From Scytonema sp. UIC 10036 (GTDB taxonomy: Bacteria > Cyanobacteriota > Cyanobacteriia > Cyanobacteriales > Nostocaceae), in contig NZ_WJFC01000170.1 of the NCBI RefSeq assembly GCF_009725235.1, positions 1 to 7,500 on the forward strand: a stretch of 7,500 nucleotides of DNA, read 5' to 3'. Each line of letters opens with the position of its first letter. Within the stretch, counting starts at the first letter, position 1. Made by a program: the position numbers and the translations under genes. The notes beneath the pieces are model-generated. The model saw nothing but the letters and a program-made list of their open reading frames with translations, was not told the origin of the DNA and did not search any database. Shown in pieces: positions 6,009 to 7,500 of this stretch.

Positions 6009-6806
6009 TTATAAACTGTACTGGGAAATAAACTGTTGGGTAACACTGCGTAAATGTTCATCTAGATGATTGAACGCCCATTCAGAGATTTCTTTTGGTA
6101 CGCCACCATAAAAAGCTTGGGCAATACCACCTGTAATGCAAGCAATGGTATCACTGTCACCACCAATAGAGATAGCATTACGGATAGCATCCTCAAAATC
6201 AGTAGATTCTAAAAAGGCGATGATGGCTTGGGGAACAGAACCTTGACAAGAAACATCAAATCGGTAATTCGGTCTTAGTTGGTCAAGAGTTTGACCAAGA
6301 TCGTACTCAAAATGAGATTCTATGTAAGACTTGATAGAGCTTTTATCATAACCCATCCTGGCTTGAAAGATAGCAACCGCAGTTGCTTGAGCACCTTTAA
6401 TACCTTCTGGATGGTTGTGGGTTACCTCTGCACTATGCTGTGCTTCTTGTAAGACAGTATCTAGATCGTTAAAAGCAAATCCAATAGAACTGACTCGCAT
6501 TGCCGAACCGTTACCCCAACTGTTGTAGGGTTCTCTGCTACTCGATCCCGCCCACATTTTAAAGGTTCCTCCGTAGCCCGCCAAGGGATAGCGACGGTAG
6601 TAAGATTTAAATTTATCGATGTATTTGCTACTGCCAACTGATAAATCCTCATTCAAGATAGTATCAGCAACTGCAACTGTCAGCACAGTATCATCCGTAA
6701 AACGGCACTCACTTTTAAACAGAGGAAAATCTTTCGTTTTGATATTGTTCGCTTCATAAACTGAGCCAATGATATCACCCGCGATCGCACCCAGCATTTT
6801 ACTCAT
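6009..6806 (-). CDS. ADP-ribosylglycohydrolase family protein (PF03747)
   Basis: This 265-residue enzyme of the DraG/ARH family is expected to remove ADP-ribose from a protein, nucleic acid or small molecule, using two Mg2+ or Mn2+ ions. Numbering from the ATG at 6806, metal ligands are seen in FTDDT (36-40) and GGDSDT (215-220), both classic for the fold. GAIAGDIIGSVYE (6-18) opens the protein, and NGSAMR (99-104) and THNHPEGIKGA (129-139) are conserved core motifs. The length is that of a single all-alpha domain without extra modules. The frame extends to a TTG at 6821, but AAAGG at 6818-6814 sits 7 bases before the ATG at 6806, which is therefore the better start. It is the first gene of an operon with fdhD and the VOC gene. 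No ADP-ribosyltransferase is encoded nearby, so the substrate is unknown. Confidence 0.92.
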   Translation of the reverse strand: MSKMLGAIAGDIIGSVYEANNIKTKDFPLFKSECRFTDDTVLTVAVADTILNEDLSVGSSKYIDKFKSYYRRYPLAGYGGTFKMWAGSSSREPYNSWGNGSAMRVSSIGFAFNDLDTVLQEAQHSAEVTHNHPEGIKGAQATAVAIFQARMGYDKSSIKSYIESHFEYDLGQTLDQLRPNYRFDVSCQGSVPQAIIAFLESTDFEDAIRNAISIGGDSDTIACITGGIAQAFYGGVPKEISEWAFNHLDEHLRSVTQQFISQYSL

Positions 6807-6813
6807 TCCATAA

Positions 6814-6818
6814 CCTTT
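6814..6818 (-). promoter_or_regulatory. Ribosome binding site deciding the glycohydrolase start
   Basis: AAAGG on the minus strand lies 7 bases before the ATG at 6806. The only upstream in-frame alternative, a TTG at 6821, sits directly before this motif and has no ribosome binding site of its own. Confidence 0.5.
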
Positions 6819-6821
6819 CAA

Positions 6822-7028
6822 TATATCTTTAGATAGATTGATTATCTTTTCAATATGTCTGAGGTTAGATATGTAAATCCAATCACGGTATCTGTATAAC
6901 CTCTAATTGAGTAATCTCCATTATGGAATGAAACCATGCTATAGAATTAGTTGAGATAACTACATTATATCTGGTGGGTACTTAGAGGGATGTTTTGAAA
7001 AGGGTCACGATTAATGTATCAAATATTT
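6822..7028. other. Intergenic region carrying the promoter of the glycohydrolase-fdhD-VOC operon
   Basis: No open frame of note occurs here. The leftward operon must be transcribed from this AT-rich stretch, but I cannot pick a -35/-10 pair with conviction. A small perfect hairpin, TCCAT-T-ATGGA, lies near 6917-6927. Confidence 0.5.
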
Positions 7029-7119
7029 TTACCCCACCCGCTAACCCTCCCGAGGATTGGGGAGGGAACACGGATTTTTCTTTTCGCCCCTTCACGCCGT
7101 GGGGCACTAAGGGGGGTAA
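7029..7119. repeat. 91-bp double-hairpin C/G-rich interspersed repeat
   Basis: The outer arms TTACCCC (7029-7035) and GGGGTAA (7113-7119) are perfect inverted repeats. Between them lie two further hairpins: CCCTCCC (7045-7051) with GGGAGGG (7060-7066), and GCCCC (7086-7090) with GGGGC (7101-7105). The whole can fold as a cruciform or three-way junction. The C-rich left side, short G-rich right side and spacing resemble small non-coding repeats found in many copies in filamentous cyanobacteria. An open frame across it (7014-7217) is a by-product and not a gene. Confidence 0.7.
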
Positions 7120-7250
7120 TCATGATGATTAAAAGACAACCAACCACTTTTCAACAACCTCTTAGCATTTATGACATCAGAACGCAGTACTGGAAAATTT
7201 TCAAACCTTGTAGATAGTTGCTTTATTAATAACTAATTATCTGAAGTTGA

Positions 7251-7500
7251 GATCAAAAGCAGTTTTCAGCCACCGTTGAATTTCCCCGCTCTCCCGAAAC
7301 CCTGAATTCTCATTATATCAACTATCATTCAATTGAGGAATTAACGTATCAAGAAATCATGAAACCGGGAAGTGTTATTCAAATGCAAGCTCCCAAAAAG
7401 ATGGGTAAAACTTCCCTCACGCTCCGCCTTATGAATTCTGCTCAACATCTGGGCTATAAGACTGTATATATAAATTTTGAACAGGCAGAAGAAGCTCTCA
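7251..7500 (+). CDS. AAA-like ATPase (AAA_35 type), N-terminal part; start unclear, possibly frameshifted; 3' end outside window
   Basis: The open frame runs to the window edge and shows the start of the AAA-like domain common in multidomain cyanobacterial proteins: an INYHSIEELTYQEIMKPGSV block, then the P-loop APKKMGKTSLTLRL (about 7390-7431), a helix, and the strand YKTVYINFEQAEEAL. In this family the P-loop reads (A/S)-x3-MGK-(S/T)-S, as here. The frame is open back to a TGA at 7248-7250 but has no ATG before 7359, and starting there would drop the conserved lead-in. The neighbouring frame encodes KSSFQPPLNFP just before (7255-7287) and then runs into a stop. One extra C in the CCCC run at 7284-7287 would join it to RSPETLNSHYINYHSIEEL. 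So the gene may be a pseudogene or carry a sequencing error. The upstream part of that frame also lacks a start. The function is unknown; relatives are usually signalling or conflict-related NTPases with C-terminal repeats. Confidence 0.7.

Noticed and set aside
6876..6889. GTG-N8-TAC on the minus strand, near the NtcA consensus GTA-N8-TAC
   Set aside because: One consensus base is wrong and no -10 element follows at the expected distance, so it is not supportable as a nitrogen-control site.
7014..7217. 67-codon open frame upstream of the AAA-like gene
   Set aside because: Half of it is a translation of the 91-bp double-hairpin repeat. The rest is short and shows no family features.

Overview
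The window looks like chromosomal DNA of a cyanobacterium, probably a filamentous one. Supporting this are four intact GCGATCGC (HIP1) octamers, a C/G-rich double-hairpin interspersed element of the kind common in filamentous cyanobacterial genomes, an AAA-like ATPase typical of cyanobacteria at the right edge, and a Pho-box-like triplet. The lineage is an inference; no rRNA or other strong taxonomic marker is present.

Left part (1-2607, + strand). The C-terminal 135 codons of a gene that starts outside the window overlap, by ATGA, a complete large GTPase. The GTPase carries a dynamin-like G domain, a hydrophobic membrane-binding candidate and a coiled-coil tail, and most resembles LeoA-type bacterial dynamins. 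In LeoABC-like systems the partner is encoded just upstream, so the pair is best read as a bacterial dynamin pair acting on membranes. Such pairs have been linked to vesicle secretion and, in some bacteria, to phage defence. This block is AT-rich and has no HIP1 site, which suggests acquired DNA. A short stretch behind it reads like a frameshifted gene remnant.

Middle (2608-4799). A Na/Pi-cotransporter family membrane protein lies on the minus strand and has its own terminator. A gene-poor 540 bp region follows, holding a long imperfect hairpin and a three-fold, 11-bp-period repeat resembling a cyanobacterial Pho box. Directly after that triplet, on the plus strand, is the C-terminal part (98 codons) of a PstS phosphate-binding protein with no start and no N-terminal domain. 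A deletion appears to have fused a Pho-type promoter to the tail of pstS. The segment therefore has a phosphate-uptake theme with one intact and one decayed gene.

Right part (4771-7500). A tight minus-strand operon reads ADP-ribosylglycohydrolase, then fdhD (3-bp gap), then a VOC-fold protein (ATGA overlap). The VOC gene converges on and overlaps the pstS remnant by 29 bp. Upstream of the operon is a 440 bp region with the 91-bp double-hairpin repeat. The window ends inside an AAA-like ATPase gene on the plus strand whose N-terminus appears split by a one-base frameshift.
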